This document shows positions 35,454 through 43,715 of a DNA stretch of 64,000 nucleotides, in pieces; positions within the stretch are counted from its first letter, which is position 1; every line of letters begins with the position of its first letter. The position numbers and the translations under genes were made by a program. The DNA is taken from positions 2,976,001-3,040,000 of the forward strand of contig NZ_CP125957.1 in the NCBI RefSeq assembly GCF_030064125.1. Reading direction: 5' to 3'. Origin of the DNA: Pseudomonas sp. G2-4. Lineage in GTDB: Bacteria; Pseudomonadota; Gammaproteobacteria; Pseudomonadales; Pseudomonadaceae. The notes beneath the pieces were generated by a model. The model ran no database searches, was not told the origin of the DNA, and saw nothing but the letters and a program-made list of their open reading frames with translations.

Positions 35454-35584
35454 TGTGGCGAGGGAGCTTGCTCCCGCTGGACGGCGCAGCCGTCCCAAAC
35501 CGGCTGACGTGTACCTCCAGGCAATCCGCGTCAGCCGGTTTTACGACGGCTGCGCCGCCGAGCGGGAGCAAGCTCCCTCGCCAC
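35454..35584. repeat. REPIN (GAGGGAGCTTGCTCCCGCTGG family)
   Basis: TTGTGGCGAGGGAGCTTGCT at 35454 and AGCAAGCTCCCTCGCCACA ending near 35584, inverted, with complementary GGACGGCGCAGCCGTCC and GACGGCTGCGCCG inner parts. Lies between convergent genes. Confidence 0.9.
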
Positions 35585-35622
35585 ATTGGGCCACCACATG
35601 CCCAATTATGACTGTTACACCC

Positions 35623-37293
35623 TCAAGTCTTGATCATCTCCCGCACCTTGGCCGTCAACAAATCAAAGGTGAACGGCTTGGTGATCATCTGCATGCCCGA
35701 ATCGAGGAAACCGCCGCGTACCGCTGCGTGTTCAGCGTAACCGGTGATGAACAACACGCGCAGGCCCGGACGGATCTGCCGGCCGATCTCCGCCAATTGC
35801 CGGCCGTTCATGCCTGGCAGGCCCACGTCACTGATCAACAGATCGATGCGCTGGCCTGACTGGAGGATCGGCACCGCTTCGTTGGCGTCGGCAGCTTCGA
35901 CAAAGGCATAACCCAATTCGCTCAACACGGCACTGACCAGCACCCGTACCGCCGGATCGTCTTCGACGATCAGCACCGTCTCGCCATCCTGGGCGTCCGG
36001 CGCGTGCTGTGTAACGGCCGGGGGCTCTTGAATCGCTTCGCCCACGAAGCGGGGCAGGTAAAGATTGACCGTGGTGCCTTTGTCCACTTCGCTGTCGATC
36101 GTCACATGGCCACGTGATTGCTTGCTGAATCCGTAGATCATCGACAAGCCCAGCCCGGTGCCTTGGCCGATCGGTTTAGTGGTGAAGAACGGGTCGAACG
36201 CACGATTGATGACCGACTCGGGCATGCCGCAACCGCTGTCCTTTACACTCAGCACCACATAGTCGCCGGGCTCCAGGTTGGAGTAGGGGGCGGTAAAGGC
36301 TGCATCCAAGTGTCGATTGAACGTCTGTACCTGCAGCTTGCCGCCGTCGGGCATTGCGTCCCGGGCGTTGAGCACCAGGTTGAGCAGGGCGCTTTCCAGT
36401 TGATTGGGATCGGCTTCGGCGACCCAGAGCTGATCGTCAAGCTGCATGTCCAGCCGTATGCTTTCATTGAGGCTGCGCTGCAAGAGTTCACCCATGGACA
36501 GCACCAGGGTATTCATCTGAACGGCTTTGGAGTCCAGTGATTGCCGCCGGGAGAAGGCGAGCAGGCGATGGGTCAGGCCAGCGGCGCGGTTGGCGGAGGT
36601 CACCCCCAGGTCGATCAGGCTGTCCAGATCATCGGTACGGCCCCGGGCCAGGCGCCGGCGCAGTAATTCAAGGCTGCCGATGATCCCGGTGAGCATGTTG
36701 TTGAAGTCATGGGCGATGCCGCCGGTGAGCTGGCCGACGGCTTCCATTTTCTGCGACTGGCGCAGGGCCTCTTTGTTATGGCGCAATTGGGCGGTGCGTT
36801 CTTCCACCTGCTGTTCGAGGGTTTCGAGGGTCGTTTGCAGGCGTAGCTCACTGTTGCTGAGGTCGATCAGGCGATCCCGGGCTTCGTACTGCCTTCGGCG
36901 ACCGCGCAGGGCGGTGGTCACCAGGCTGATCAGGGTCTCCGGGTGAAAAGGGCGTTCGAGGAAGGTCACGTTGCCCAACTGCGTGCCGATGCGCGGTGCA
37001 GGGTTCTGTTCGGGGCCACCGTGGTGGGTCAACAGGACGATGGGTAGATCTGACCAGGCCGGCTGCAGTTCGATAAGCGAGAGCAGCGTTTCCATATCCG
37101 GTCCGATCAGGGCTTCCGAAGAAATGACCAGCAGGCCAGCGCCATGCTCCAGCTCTTCGCACAGGTGGCCCAGATGGCGGCAACTGAGGCCGGCAAAACC
37201 GGCCTCGTTGAGAATCATCAGGGCGACCTGGCTGTCCCGTCCCCGCGGTGCAAGGATCAATGCTCGCTCGGACAGGCGCTCCGCTGACGTCAC
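35623..37293 (-). CDS. hybrid histidine kinase with degenerate N-terminal receiver
   Basis: 556 residues, no membrane segment. Residues 1-130 look like a receiver fold ([42 protein letters not shown]) but have VISSEAL where the phospho-Asp is expected, so probably a pseudo-receiver. A coiled coil follows (about 140-182), then HisKA with His195 in [11 protein letters not shown] (the FixL-like HDFNN type), HATPase ([26 protein letters not shown]), and a C-terminal receiver with the Asp in [11 protein letters not shown] (about 485). Its start overlaps the KaiC-like gene by 4 bp, so the two are co-translated and likely form one pathway. Confidence 0.9.
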   Translation of the reverse strand: MTSAERLSERALILAPRGRDSQVALMILNEAGFAGLSCRHLGHLCEELEHGAGLLVISSEALIGPDMETLLSLIELQPAWSDLPIVLLTHHGGPEQNPAPRIGTQLGNVTFLERPFHPETLISLVTTALRGRRRQYEARDRLIDLSNSELRLQTTLETLEQQVEERTAQLRHNKEALRQSQKMEAVGQLTGGIAHDFNNMLTGIIGSLELLRRRLARGRTDDLDSLIDLGVTSANRAAGLTHRLLAFSRRQSLDSKAVQMNTLVLSMGELLQRSLNESIRLDMQLDDQLWVAEADPNQLESALLNLVLNARDAMPDGGKLQVQTFNRHLDAAFTAPYSNLEPGDYVVLSVKDSGCGMPESVINRAFDPFFTTKPIGQGTGLGLSMIYGFSKQSRGHVTIDSEVDKGTTVNLYLPRFVGEAIQEPPAVTQHAPDAQDGETVLIVEDDPAVRVLVSAVLSELGYAFVEAADANEAVPILQSGQRIDLLISDVGLPGMNGRQLAEIGRQIRPGLRVLFITGYAEHAAVRGGFLDSGMQMITKPFTFDLLTAKVREMIKT

Positions 37294-38807
37294 CGCAAAT
37301 CATCCTTGAGCAATGGATTATTCTCTCCCAGGTACGTAGGTACGCCGCGCAGTACCCCTTGGAACGCCTCCAACGGCGCACCAATGGTCAAGCCCTGCCC
37401 GCTGATGCGGTATTCACGAATGGTGGATTCGTGGTTGCCGGTACGCTTCTTGATGACGGATATCGCCCGGCGAACTTTGCCCAATGCTTCGAAGTAACGC
37501 AGCAGAACGACCGTGTCGGCCAGATACGTGATGTCCACCGGCGCTTGCATGTCGCCTACGAGGCCGTGTTGTGCGACGGTCATGAAGGTGGCAGCGCCCC
37601 GGCGGTTGAGGTAGAGCAGCAACTCATGCACGTGCAGTACCAGAGCGTTTTCTTCCGGCATGGCGGCCTGGTAGCCGTTGATGCTGTCGATCACCACCGT
37701 CTTGATGTCGCCTTCATCAACGCAGCGGCGAACGCGATGGGAGAATTCGCCTGGAGACAGCTCGGCGGCGTCGACCTGTTCAATCAGCAGGTTGCCGGTT
37801 TTTTTCAGTGCCTCCAGATCGATACCCATGTTTTTCATGCGCGCGAACAGCAAGCCCAGTTCTTCATCGAAGATGAACAACGCGGCTTTCTCACCGCGTT
37901 GCACTGCGGCTGCGGCGAAGACCATCGAAATCAGCGATTTACCCGTACCGGCCGGCCCCAGGATCAAGGTGCTTGAACCGGTCTCGATCCCGCCTCCCAA
38001 CAGGGCATCGAGGCCTTCGAGGCCGCTGGACAGTTGTCGGCGCAGGTAACCGCCCCGGTGTTCGGCTGCTATCAGCCGTGGAAAGACGTGAATGCCATCG
38101 CCAGCGATCGTGAAGTCATGGAAACCACCGCGGTACTTCTGCCCGCGATATTTGACCACCCGGACCCGTCGCCGCTCGGCGCCGTAGTTGGGCGTCAGTT
38201 CTTCCAGGCGAATCACCCCGTGGGCGACACTGTGCACGGTCTTGTCCAACGCTTCTGCGGTCAGGTCGTCCAACAGCAATACAGTGGCGTCATAGCGCAC
38301 GAAGTAGTGCTTGATTGCCAAGATCTGGCGACGATAGCGCAGGGAGCTTTGCGCCAACAAACGGATCTCCGAGAGGCTGTCGAGCACGACCCGGGTCGGC
38401 TTGATGCGCTCGACTACCTCGAAAATCTGCCGGGTAGCTTCTCCCAGCTCCAGGTCCGAGGAGTACAACAGGCTCTGCTGGTGCTCGACATTAAGCAGGT
38501 TTTCAGCCGGGGTCAGCTCGAAAATATGAACGCTCTCGTCGATCGTCCAGCCGTGGGACGCCGCGCCCTGGCGCAGTTCCTGTTCGGTTTCCGACAACGT
38601 GATGTACAACGAGCGCTCGCCGGCTCGGGCGCCGGCCTGCAGGAATTGCAACGCGACCGTGGTTTTACCGGTGCCCGGTTCCCCTTCCAGCAGGAACACA
38701 TGGCCGCGGGACAGACCACCGGAAAGGATATCGTCCAACCCTTCAATTCCGGTGGCGGCTTTTGCGCTGATCAACTCGTTAGATGTAGACAAAAATAGCC
38801 CTCTCAT
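37290..38807 (-). CDS. KaiC-like double-domain RecA-fold ATPase
   Basis: 505 residues, two KaiC domains. CI: TGIEGLDDILSGGLSRGHVFLLEGEPGTGKTT (Walker A Lys48) with the double-acid region LSETEQE. CII: GLEGLDALLGGGIETGSSTLILGPAGTGKS (Lys about 288) with FDEE and VVIDSINGYQAAMPEE. The cyanobacterial clock protein is the best-known member. Here no kaiA or kaiB is nearby; the partner is the hybrid kinase translated 4 bp overlapping. Such proteins in non-photosynthetic bacteria are linked to stress and signalling. The ATG at 38807 has no good ribosome site; a TTG at 38792 preceded by AGAGGG would give a start MSTSNELI. Confidence 0.9.
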   Translation of the reverse strand: MRGLFLSTSNELISAKAATGIEGLDDILSGGLSRGHVFLLEGEPGTGKTTVALQFLQAGARAGERSLYITLSETEQELRQGAASHGWTIDESVHIFELTPAENLLNVEHQQSLLYSSDLELGEATRQIFEVVERIKPTRVVLDSLSEIRLLAQSSLRYRRQILAIKHYFVRYDATVLLLDDLTAEALDKTVHSVAHGVIRLEELTPNYGAERRRVRVVKYRGQKYRGGFHDFTIAGDGIHVFPRLIAAEHRGGYLRRQLSSGLEGLDALLGGGIETGSSTLILGPAGTGKSLISMVFAAAAVQRGEKAALFIFDEELGLLFARMKNMGIDLEALKKTGNLLIEQVDAAELSPGEFSHRVRRCVDEGDIKTVVIDSINGYQAAMPEENALVLHVHELLLYLNRRGAATFMTVAQHGLVGDMQAPVDITYLADTVVLLRYFEALGKVRRAISVIKKRTGNHESTIREYRISGQGLTIGAPLEAFQGVLRGVPTYLGENNPLLKDDLR

Positions 38808-38945
38808 GACTAGGGAAGTGGGCAGCAGGCTGGAGTACGCCTGAAAATGAACTGCCTGAACACTTGACCTTTAGCGATCATGGCGGTTCCGCTTTCGTTT
38901 ACAAAACGCGGTGCACTGCACAACTTTTGACTGTCAATGCGGCGC

Positions 38946-40001
38946 CTACAGACCCTGCTGCAACGCCGGATCGTCGGGGTTGAGCTGCTCAAGTTGCGCC
39001 AGCAGGATCTGCACATTCTGCAACTGCCCGGTCTCCTTCCAGTAGTTGATCAACAACACCCGGGCCTTGCGGTCGGCGGGGTAGCGCTGGACGATTTCCT
39101 GCAGTTGTTTCTGCGCGGCTTCCAGTTCCTGCTCGGCGTGCAGGGTGGTTGCCAGGTCATAACGGTAGGTCCGGTTATTGGGCTCGAGTTCCACGGCTTT
39201 GGCCAGGCCGAGTACCGCGTATTCGCTTTGGCCATGTTGCAGCAGCCACAGGCCCAGTGCATGTTGTAGATAAGCCGAGTCCGGCTGGGTTTGCAACTGT
39301 CGGGCGAGTAGCTGTCTTGCGGCTTCGCCCTGGCCTTGTTTGTCCAGCACTTCGATCTGCATGACCAGCGCCGGCAGGTTGTCGGGTTGCAGGCGTAACG
39401 TCTGTTCCAGGGCCTGTTGGGCTTCTTTCAACTCGGCGTTGTGCAGGTGCAGGCGGGCGAGTTGATAGTAGGCCCCGGCGGTTTGCGGGCCATCCCCGAG
39501 CACCTGCTTCCAGGTGTCGATGGCGAGCTGCATCGCCCCGAAGTACAAGCCCAGGTCATCAGGCGACGAGCCCAGAAGTGCGTTCACGGCGGAGAACCTG
39601 ACGTCCTGGTCGTCATCATCGAGCAACGGACCCAGCAGCAGGCTGCGCTGGCCCGAGGGTAATAGCCCGATGAGGCTGCCGATGGCCGCACGGCGCACGT
39701 CCGCCGATTCGCTGTGCAGGTCCGCACCCGCCAGTTTCAGAGCTTGCGGGCTTGGGTAGTTGGGCAGTTCGGCATGCAGCCGCACGCGGCGCTTGGGTGA
39801 GAGGTCAGGGCGCCCCAGTTGCTGATAAAGCTCCCGCGCCGCCCCCGGCTGCCCGTTGCGGGCCTTTTCCAGGGCTTCGCTGTAGCCACGCTTGATCGCT
39901 TCCGGGATCTGCGGGGTAGTGCTGCGCAGCCACACCGCGACAAGGCCGATCACCAACAGGACGGACAAGCTGATAAGTAAATAGCGGCGAGGCGAGGGCA
40001 T
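38946..40001 (-). CDS. membrane-anchored TPR-repeat protein
   Basis: 351 residues from ATG 40001; the longer frame to 40115 adds an Arg-rich stretch without support. Residues 5-24 (RRYLLISLSVLLVIGLVAVW) form a single N-terminal membrane anchor, leaving the rest in the periplasm. Then come HEAT-like segments (VRRAAIGSLIGLLPSG, DVRFSAVNALLGSS) and at least four TPR units (YYQLARLHLHNAELKEAQQALEQTLRLQPDN; DSAYLQHALGLWLLQHGQSEYAVLGLAKAVELEPNN). A protein-protein scaffold; no enzyme motif. Alone on its strand between kaiC and the dehydrogenase operon. Function unknown. Confidence 0.8.
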   Translation of the reverse strand: MPSPRRYLLISLSVLLVIGLVAVWLRSTTPQIPEAIKRGYSEALEKARNGQPGAARELYQQLGRPDLSPKRRVRLHAELPNYPSPQALKLAGADLHSESADVRRAAIGSLIGLLPSGQRSLLLGPLLDDDDQDVRFSAVNALLGSSPDDLGLYFGAMQLAIDTWKQVLGDGPQTAGAYYQLARLHLHNAELKEAQQALEQTLRLQPDNLPALVMQIEVLDKQGQGEAARQLLARQLQTQPDSAYLQHALGLWLLQHGQSEYAVLGLAKAVELEPNNRTYRYDLATTLHAEQELEAAQKQLQEIVQRYPADRKARVLLINYWKETGQLQNVQILLAQLEQLNPDDPALQQGL

Positions 40002-40132
40002 GCAGGCAATCCATAACCAGAAGCGTGAAATGTCGCAAGCTTCGGCCAGGCGCGGGCCTGAGTCAAACCTTAAGGCGGCTTGAGCGTGACGCGGTCTCCT
40101 GTCAGACCGCCTCATCGTTCAGCGCGAGCGGG

Positions 40133-40900
40133 TCAAACCTCCGGTAAGGTTGAGCCGCCGTCGACCACCAGGGTTTGTCCGGTGACATACGAGGCCAGGT
40201 CCGACGCCAGGAACAGCATGGCCCCGGCGATGTCGCTCGGTTTGCCCAGGCGACCCAGGGGTACCCGGCGGGCGATGTCCTGGTTGACTTCATCATCTCC
40301 GAGGTTCGCCATGGCCGGTGTGGCGATCATGCCAGGCTCGACGCCGTTGACACGCACGTTCTCAGTCGCCAGCTCCAGCGCCGCGTTGCGAATGAAACCA
40401 TTGACCCCGGCCTTGGACGCCGCGTAGTGGCTGAGGCCCGGATACGCTACCCGGGGGCCGGTGACCGAAGAGGTCACCAGCACGCAACCCTGGCCCTGGC
40501 GCCGGAACATCGGCAGCGCCGCCTGGGTCAGCCAAAACAGCGCCGAGAGGTTCACGGCCAAGGTTCGCTCGAGCATCGGCGGGGTGATCTGGGCGAAGGG
40601 CGTCAGCGGGAAATAGCCGGCGTTGTGCACCAGGACATCCAGCCTTCCCAAGCGTTGTTCCAACCCCGCCATCATCCCGGAGATCGCCGAGGCATCCGCT
40701 AGGTCGACTCCCACGGCTTGCACCTGGCAGCCCTCGGCAGTCAATTCGCTCGCCACTGCCTCCGCCCGCGCCAGGCCGAGGTCGGCGATCACCACACGCG
40801 CCCCACGCAGGGCGAAGGCTTCGACGATGGCCCGGCCAATGCCTTGGGCGCCGCCGGTGACCAACACGGTTTTACCGCTGAAATCCAGATCCTCAGGCAT
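40133..40900 (-). CDS. short-chain dehydrogenase/reductase
   Basis: 255 residues from ATG 40900. Classical SDR: cofactor loop TGGAQGIG (about 14-21), DL in VDLADA, NAG (HNAGYFPL), catalytic Ser in VTSSVTG and YAASKAG (Tyr/Lys), end CVDGG-type VVDGGSTLPEV. NAD(H) is plausible because an Asp ends strand beta-2 (VVIADLG). The start overlaps the upstream SDR by 8 bp and this is the last gene of the SDR-SDR-moaF unit. Substrate unknown; the neighbouring MoaF-like and amine-oxidase-like genes suggest an amine or aromatic alcohol intermediate (inference). Confidence 0.88.
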   Translation of the reverse strand: MPEDLDFSGKTVLVTGGAQGIGRAIVEAFALRGARVVIADLGLARAEAVASELTAEGCQVQAVGVDLADASAISGMMAGLEQRLGRLDVLVHNAGYFPLTPFAQITPPMLERTLAVNLSALFWLTQAALPMFRRQGQGCVLVTSSVTGPRVAYPGLSHYAASKAGVNGFIRNAALELATENVRVNGVEPGMIATPAMANLGDDEVNQDIARRVPLGRLGKPSDIAGAMLFLASDLASYVTGQTLVVDGGSTLPEV

Positions 40901-41693
40901 GGGTAGCCTCCATCCGGCTGAAGGCCAGTGTCGGCACGTCCACGATGCTGGAACCGCCGTCGGCCACCAGCGTCGCGCCGGTGATGATCGAGGCGTGTTG
41001 CGACGCCAGGAAACGGCAGACATGGGCAATTTCCTCGGCGCTGGCGGGCCTGCGCAATGGTACGTCGGCGCAGACCCGGTCGTACGCCTGTTGCAGCGTC
41101 TCGCCATGAAACTGCATCAGCACCTGCATTTCCTCATCGGCCATGGGCGTGCGCACCCAGCCTGGGCAGACCGCGTTGACCCGTACGCCTTTTGGTCCGT
41201 AGTCCCGCGCCAGGGAGCGGTTTAGACCCAGCAACGCATGCTTGGTGGTGGTGTAGCCGCACACCCCCGGCCCTGCCGCCAATGAAGCAATGGACGCGAT
41301 CAGCACGATGTTGCCGGCACTTTCCTGCAGCAGCGGCAGGCACGCCCGGGCGCTGTAGAACGCGCTGTCGAGGTTGCTGCGCACGGCCGCTTCCCAGGTT
41401 TGCGGGCTGGTCTCGGTGGCGCTGCCCAACCCCATGCCGCCGGCGCAGGCCAGCAGCACATCGATCCGGCCAAAGCGCTCGCGGACCTGCGCGACGAAAC
41501 CGTCCCAAGTTGTCGGGCAAGCCGCATCCCCCACCAGCACGAGGCCGCCGATCTCCTGCGCCAGTTGCTCCAGGGGGGCGCGGCGTCGACCAATCAACAC
41601 CAGATTGGCCCCTTCGGCAGCATACAACCGGGCGCAGGCGGCACCGATGCCGGTGCCCGCCCCGGTGATCACGATGGTGGGTAGGTCAGGCAT
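40893..41693 (-). CDS. short-chain dehydrogenase/reductase
   Basis: 266 residues from ATG 41693. SDR motifs: TGAGTGIG (about 9-16), LLACAGGMG in place of NNAG, ASIASLAAG with the catalytic Ser, YTTTKHALLG (Tyr/Lys), VNAVCPGWVRTPM. NADP preference is plausible (LIGRRR after beta-2). Overlaps by 8 bp with both the MoaF-like gene before and the SDR after, so the three are tightly coupled. Paralogous to the next SDR but clearly diverged; substrate unknown. Confidence 0.88.
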   Translation of the reverse strand: MPDLPTIVITGAGTGIGAACARLYAAEGANLVLIGRRRAPLEQLAQEIGGLVLVGDAACPTTWDGFVAQVRERFGRIDVLLACAGGMGLGSATETSPQTWEAAVRSNLDSAFYSARACLPLLQESAGNIVLIASIASLAAGPGVCGYTTTKHALLGLNRSLARDYGPKGVRVNAVCPGWVRTPMADEEMQVLMQFHGETLQQAYDRVCADVPLRRPASAEEIAHVCRFLASQHASIITGATLVADGGSSIVDVPTLAFSRMEATHA

Positions 41694-42507
41694 CGGGATA
41701 TTCCGTGTGGTTGAGTACCTGGCAGTAGGAGCTGACCGGGAAGTTGGAAAACTCATCGAAGGACGCACCGGCGTAACCAAAGATCTTGCCGTCGCTGCGG
41801 TGCTGTTGCAGGTCGATCAGCACCAGGCCCAGGGTCGGGATGATCTTTTCCCGCCACACAAACAGGTACAACTGGTCGGCGATCTTGTAGGTGTCGCAGC
41901 GATCGGTGTCGCAAAGGCCTTGCTCCACGCCCTTGAGGCATTGCCAGGCATAAAACCGCTCGTTGAGGTAAATGTGTTCGTAGACTTCGCTCGGGCTGTA
42001 GCGATACAGATTGCGCAGCCCCACCAGTTCGGTGGTCGGTGCGTGGGGGCACAGGCCTTGCTGCCAGGGCTGGTCGAGGCTGCCATGGAGGAATTCCACG
42101 TTGACTGAAGTCAGGGGCTGACCCGCCAATGCGCGAGCGTAAAGGCCTTCGCGCGTTTGTTCCTGCTCGGGCATGCGGCCGATGACAGCGGTGAACGCCG
42201 CGCTGGCGGTATCGAGCACCAGGCTCACCGACCAGGTTTGCGCACCTTCGCGCTTGACGAAGTCCACCAGGTACAGGCCAGGGCGCACCGAGGTGGCTCG
42301 ATAGGTCGCCGTGCCGCTGGAGTGCCCGTCAGTCGCGCTCCAGGACAGGCTGTCCTGTTCGAAGCGGTGCTCGATCTGCCAGCCATTGGCGAAATGCAGG
42401 GTGAAGGTCTTGCCCTTCAGGTCGGCCAGGTTTGGCAGGATGAAGGACTCTGGGGCAAAGCCATCGGCCAGGGCGCCGACGGTAATCCAGTCTGTAGGTG
42501 TGCTCAT
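41686..42507 (-). CDS. MoaF-like protein
   Basis: 273 residues from ATG 42507, with GGAG upstream; the frame to 42546 is not needed. Two lipocalin-like halves: FTLHFANGWQIEHRFEQDSLSWSATDG (N) and YKIADQLYLFVWREKIIPTLGLVLIDLQQHRSDGKIFGYAG (C), as in MoaF of the monoamine (tyramine) regulon of Klebsiella (not molybdopterin MoaF). The function of that family is unproven; it may bind an aromatic or amine ligand. First gene of the coupled moaF-SDR-SDR unit. The LuxR gene upstream is on the same strand, 84 bp away. Confidence 0.75.
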   Translation of the reverse strand: MSTPTDWITVGALADGFAPESFILPNLADLKGKTFTLHFANGWQIEHRFEQDSLSWSATDGHSSGTATYRATSVRPGLYLVDFVKREGAQTWSVSLVLDTASAAFTAVIGRMPEQEQTREGLYARALAGQPLTSVNVEFLHGSLDQPWQQGLCPHAPTTELVGLRNLYRYSPSEVYEHIYLNERFYAWQCLKGVEQGLCDTDRCDTYKIADQLYLFVWREKIIPTLGLVLIDLQQHRSDGKIFGYAGASFDEFSNFPVSSYCQVLNHTEYPDA

Positions 42508-42591
42508 TGCAAGGCTCCGGTTGGATGAAGTAGCCACCCGGATCATGCGGTCCTGAAACGCTACGGCCTATCAACCGAATGGTTGAACCGC

Positions 42592-43251
42592 TTAGAGAAA
42601 GAGTGCGCTGACCAACTCGGTACGACTGCTCACGCCCACCTTGCGGAACAGATTGATCAGGTGGGTCTTGATGGTCGGCAAGCCCACATCCAGCTCCCGG
42701 GCCAAGTGTTTGTTGCTCACGCCTTGGCGCAACAGCCAGGCGATCTGGCGCTCCTTGGGCGTCAGGTCGCGCAATGGGTCCTCATGGGCGGGCAGGTGGG
42801 CGACGGCCAGTTGCAGCAGGGTTTGCAGTGCGGTGAGTTGGGTCAGTTGCTGGCTGGTGAAGGCGCCTTGCTCGGCGGTGCGCAATAACGAAATGGCGGC
42901 TTGAGGCTGGCCGTCCCGATGGGCGAACACTTCCACGACATCCACCACGCCGTAGCGCTGCAGGAAGTTGCGATAGCGCTGGCTGTCCCGCACCGGTTGA
43001 CGGGCCATCGCCAGGCCCAGTGGCACCACGGCCAGGCCATCGGACGCGCAGTGACGCGGTTGCAGTGGGTCGAACTGCCGATAGTTGTCCAGATAGTCGC
43101 GGTGCATTTCGCCGCTCATGCCGTGCAGGCTGAAGTCATGGGCTTGCAGGTGTCGGTCGACGCAGTAGAAGGCCGCCCGGCTGGTGGGGATGAGTTGGGT
43201 GAACGCGAGCAGGCAATGGCCGGCGATGTCCTGGGTGGGGATGACGTTCAT
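42592..43251 (-). CDS. LuxR-family transcriptional regulator
   Basis: 219 residues from ATG 43251. The C-terminal LuxR/GerE helix-turn-helix (about 155-215) is clear: LTPKERQIAWLLRQGVSNKHLARELDVGLPTIKTHLINLFRKVGVSSRTELV. The N-terminal 150 residues (FTQLIPTSRAAFYCVDRHLQAHDFSL) resemble a GAF-like sensing region but show neither an autoinducer-domain pattern nor a receiver. Embedded in the same-strand moaF/cupin/FAD cluster, so it probably regulates it. Start has a weak ribosome site. Confidence 0.85.
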   Translation of the reverse strand: MNVIPTQDIAGHCLLAFTQLIPTSRAAFYCVDRHLQAHDFSLHGMSGEMHRDYLDNYRQFDPLQPRHCASDGLAVVPLGLAMARQPVRDSQRYRNFLQRYGVVDVVEVFAHRDGQPQAAISLLRTAEQGAFTSQQLTQLTALQTLLQLAVAHLPAHEDPLRDLTPKERQIAWLLRQGVSNKHLARELDVGLPTIKTHLINLFRKVGVSSRTELVSALFL

Positions 43252-43304
43252 GGTCTGAACCCTGCCATCAAAGGGCTGCCGGAGGGGCCGGCAGCCGGGT
43301 CGGG

Positions 43305-43670
43305 TCAGACTACCGCGAAGTAGTGTTTGACGAAACTTTCGCTGACCACTTCCCACAGCACCGGCGTGCCCTTGGTCACGAACCAACTGTCGCCGGCCTT
43401 GTAGCGGGTGCTCTGGCCCGTGGCTTCGTCGGTGAGTACCACTTCACCGGTGACCACGGTGGCCTGTTCCGCGAATGGATAAACCATCCGGAACTTGCCT
43501 TGGGTGGTCCCGAAGTAGGCGCTGCTCACGGCATCGGTCGGCGCGCCGAAGGTCATCTTGCCGAAGGCTTTGACTTCGCCTTCGAGAATTTGCGAACCCA
43601 GGTCGGCGACGGAGCCCCAGGCGTCCAGATCGGACAGCTGGATGTCTTTTTTGAGGGTGATGAGGGGCAT
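43305..43670 (-). CDS. small cupin-domain protein
   Basis: 121 residues forming a single cupin_3-type barrel: FGTTQGKFRMVYPFAEQATVVTGEVVLTDEATGQSTRYKAGDSWFVTKGTPVLWEVV. The usual metal-binding His residues of motif 1 are absent (Gly-Lys-Phe-Arg), as in many EutQ-like cupins, so it may be a binding or non-metal cupin. It lies 45 bp after the FAD oxidoreductase and is probably co-transcribed; this pair recurs beside DAO-type oxidoreductases in pseudomonads (recollection, not checked). Function unknown. Confidence 0.8.
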   Translation of the reverse strand: MPLITLKKDIQLSDLDAWGSVADLGSQILEGEVKAFGKMTFGAPTDAVSSAYFGTTQGKFRMVYPFAEQATVVTGEVVLTDEATGQSTRYKAGDSWFVTKGTPVLWEVVSESFVKHYFAVV

Positions 43671-43715
43671 GGCAGTGACTCCTGATGATTGAAAAAGAAA
43701 AAGGCTGTCTGGCCG

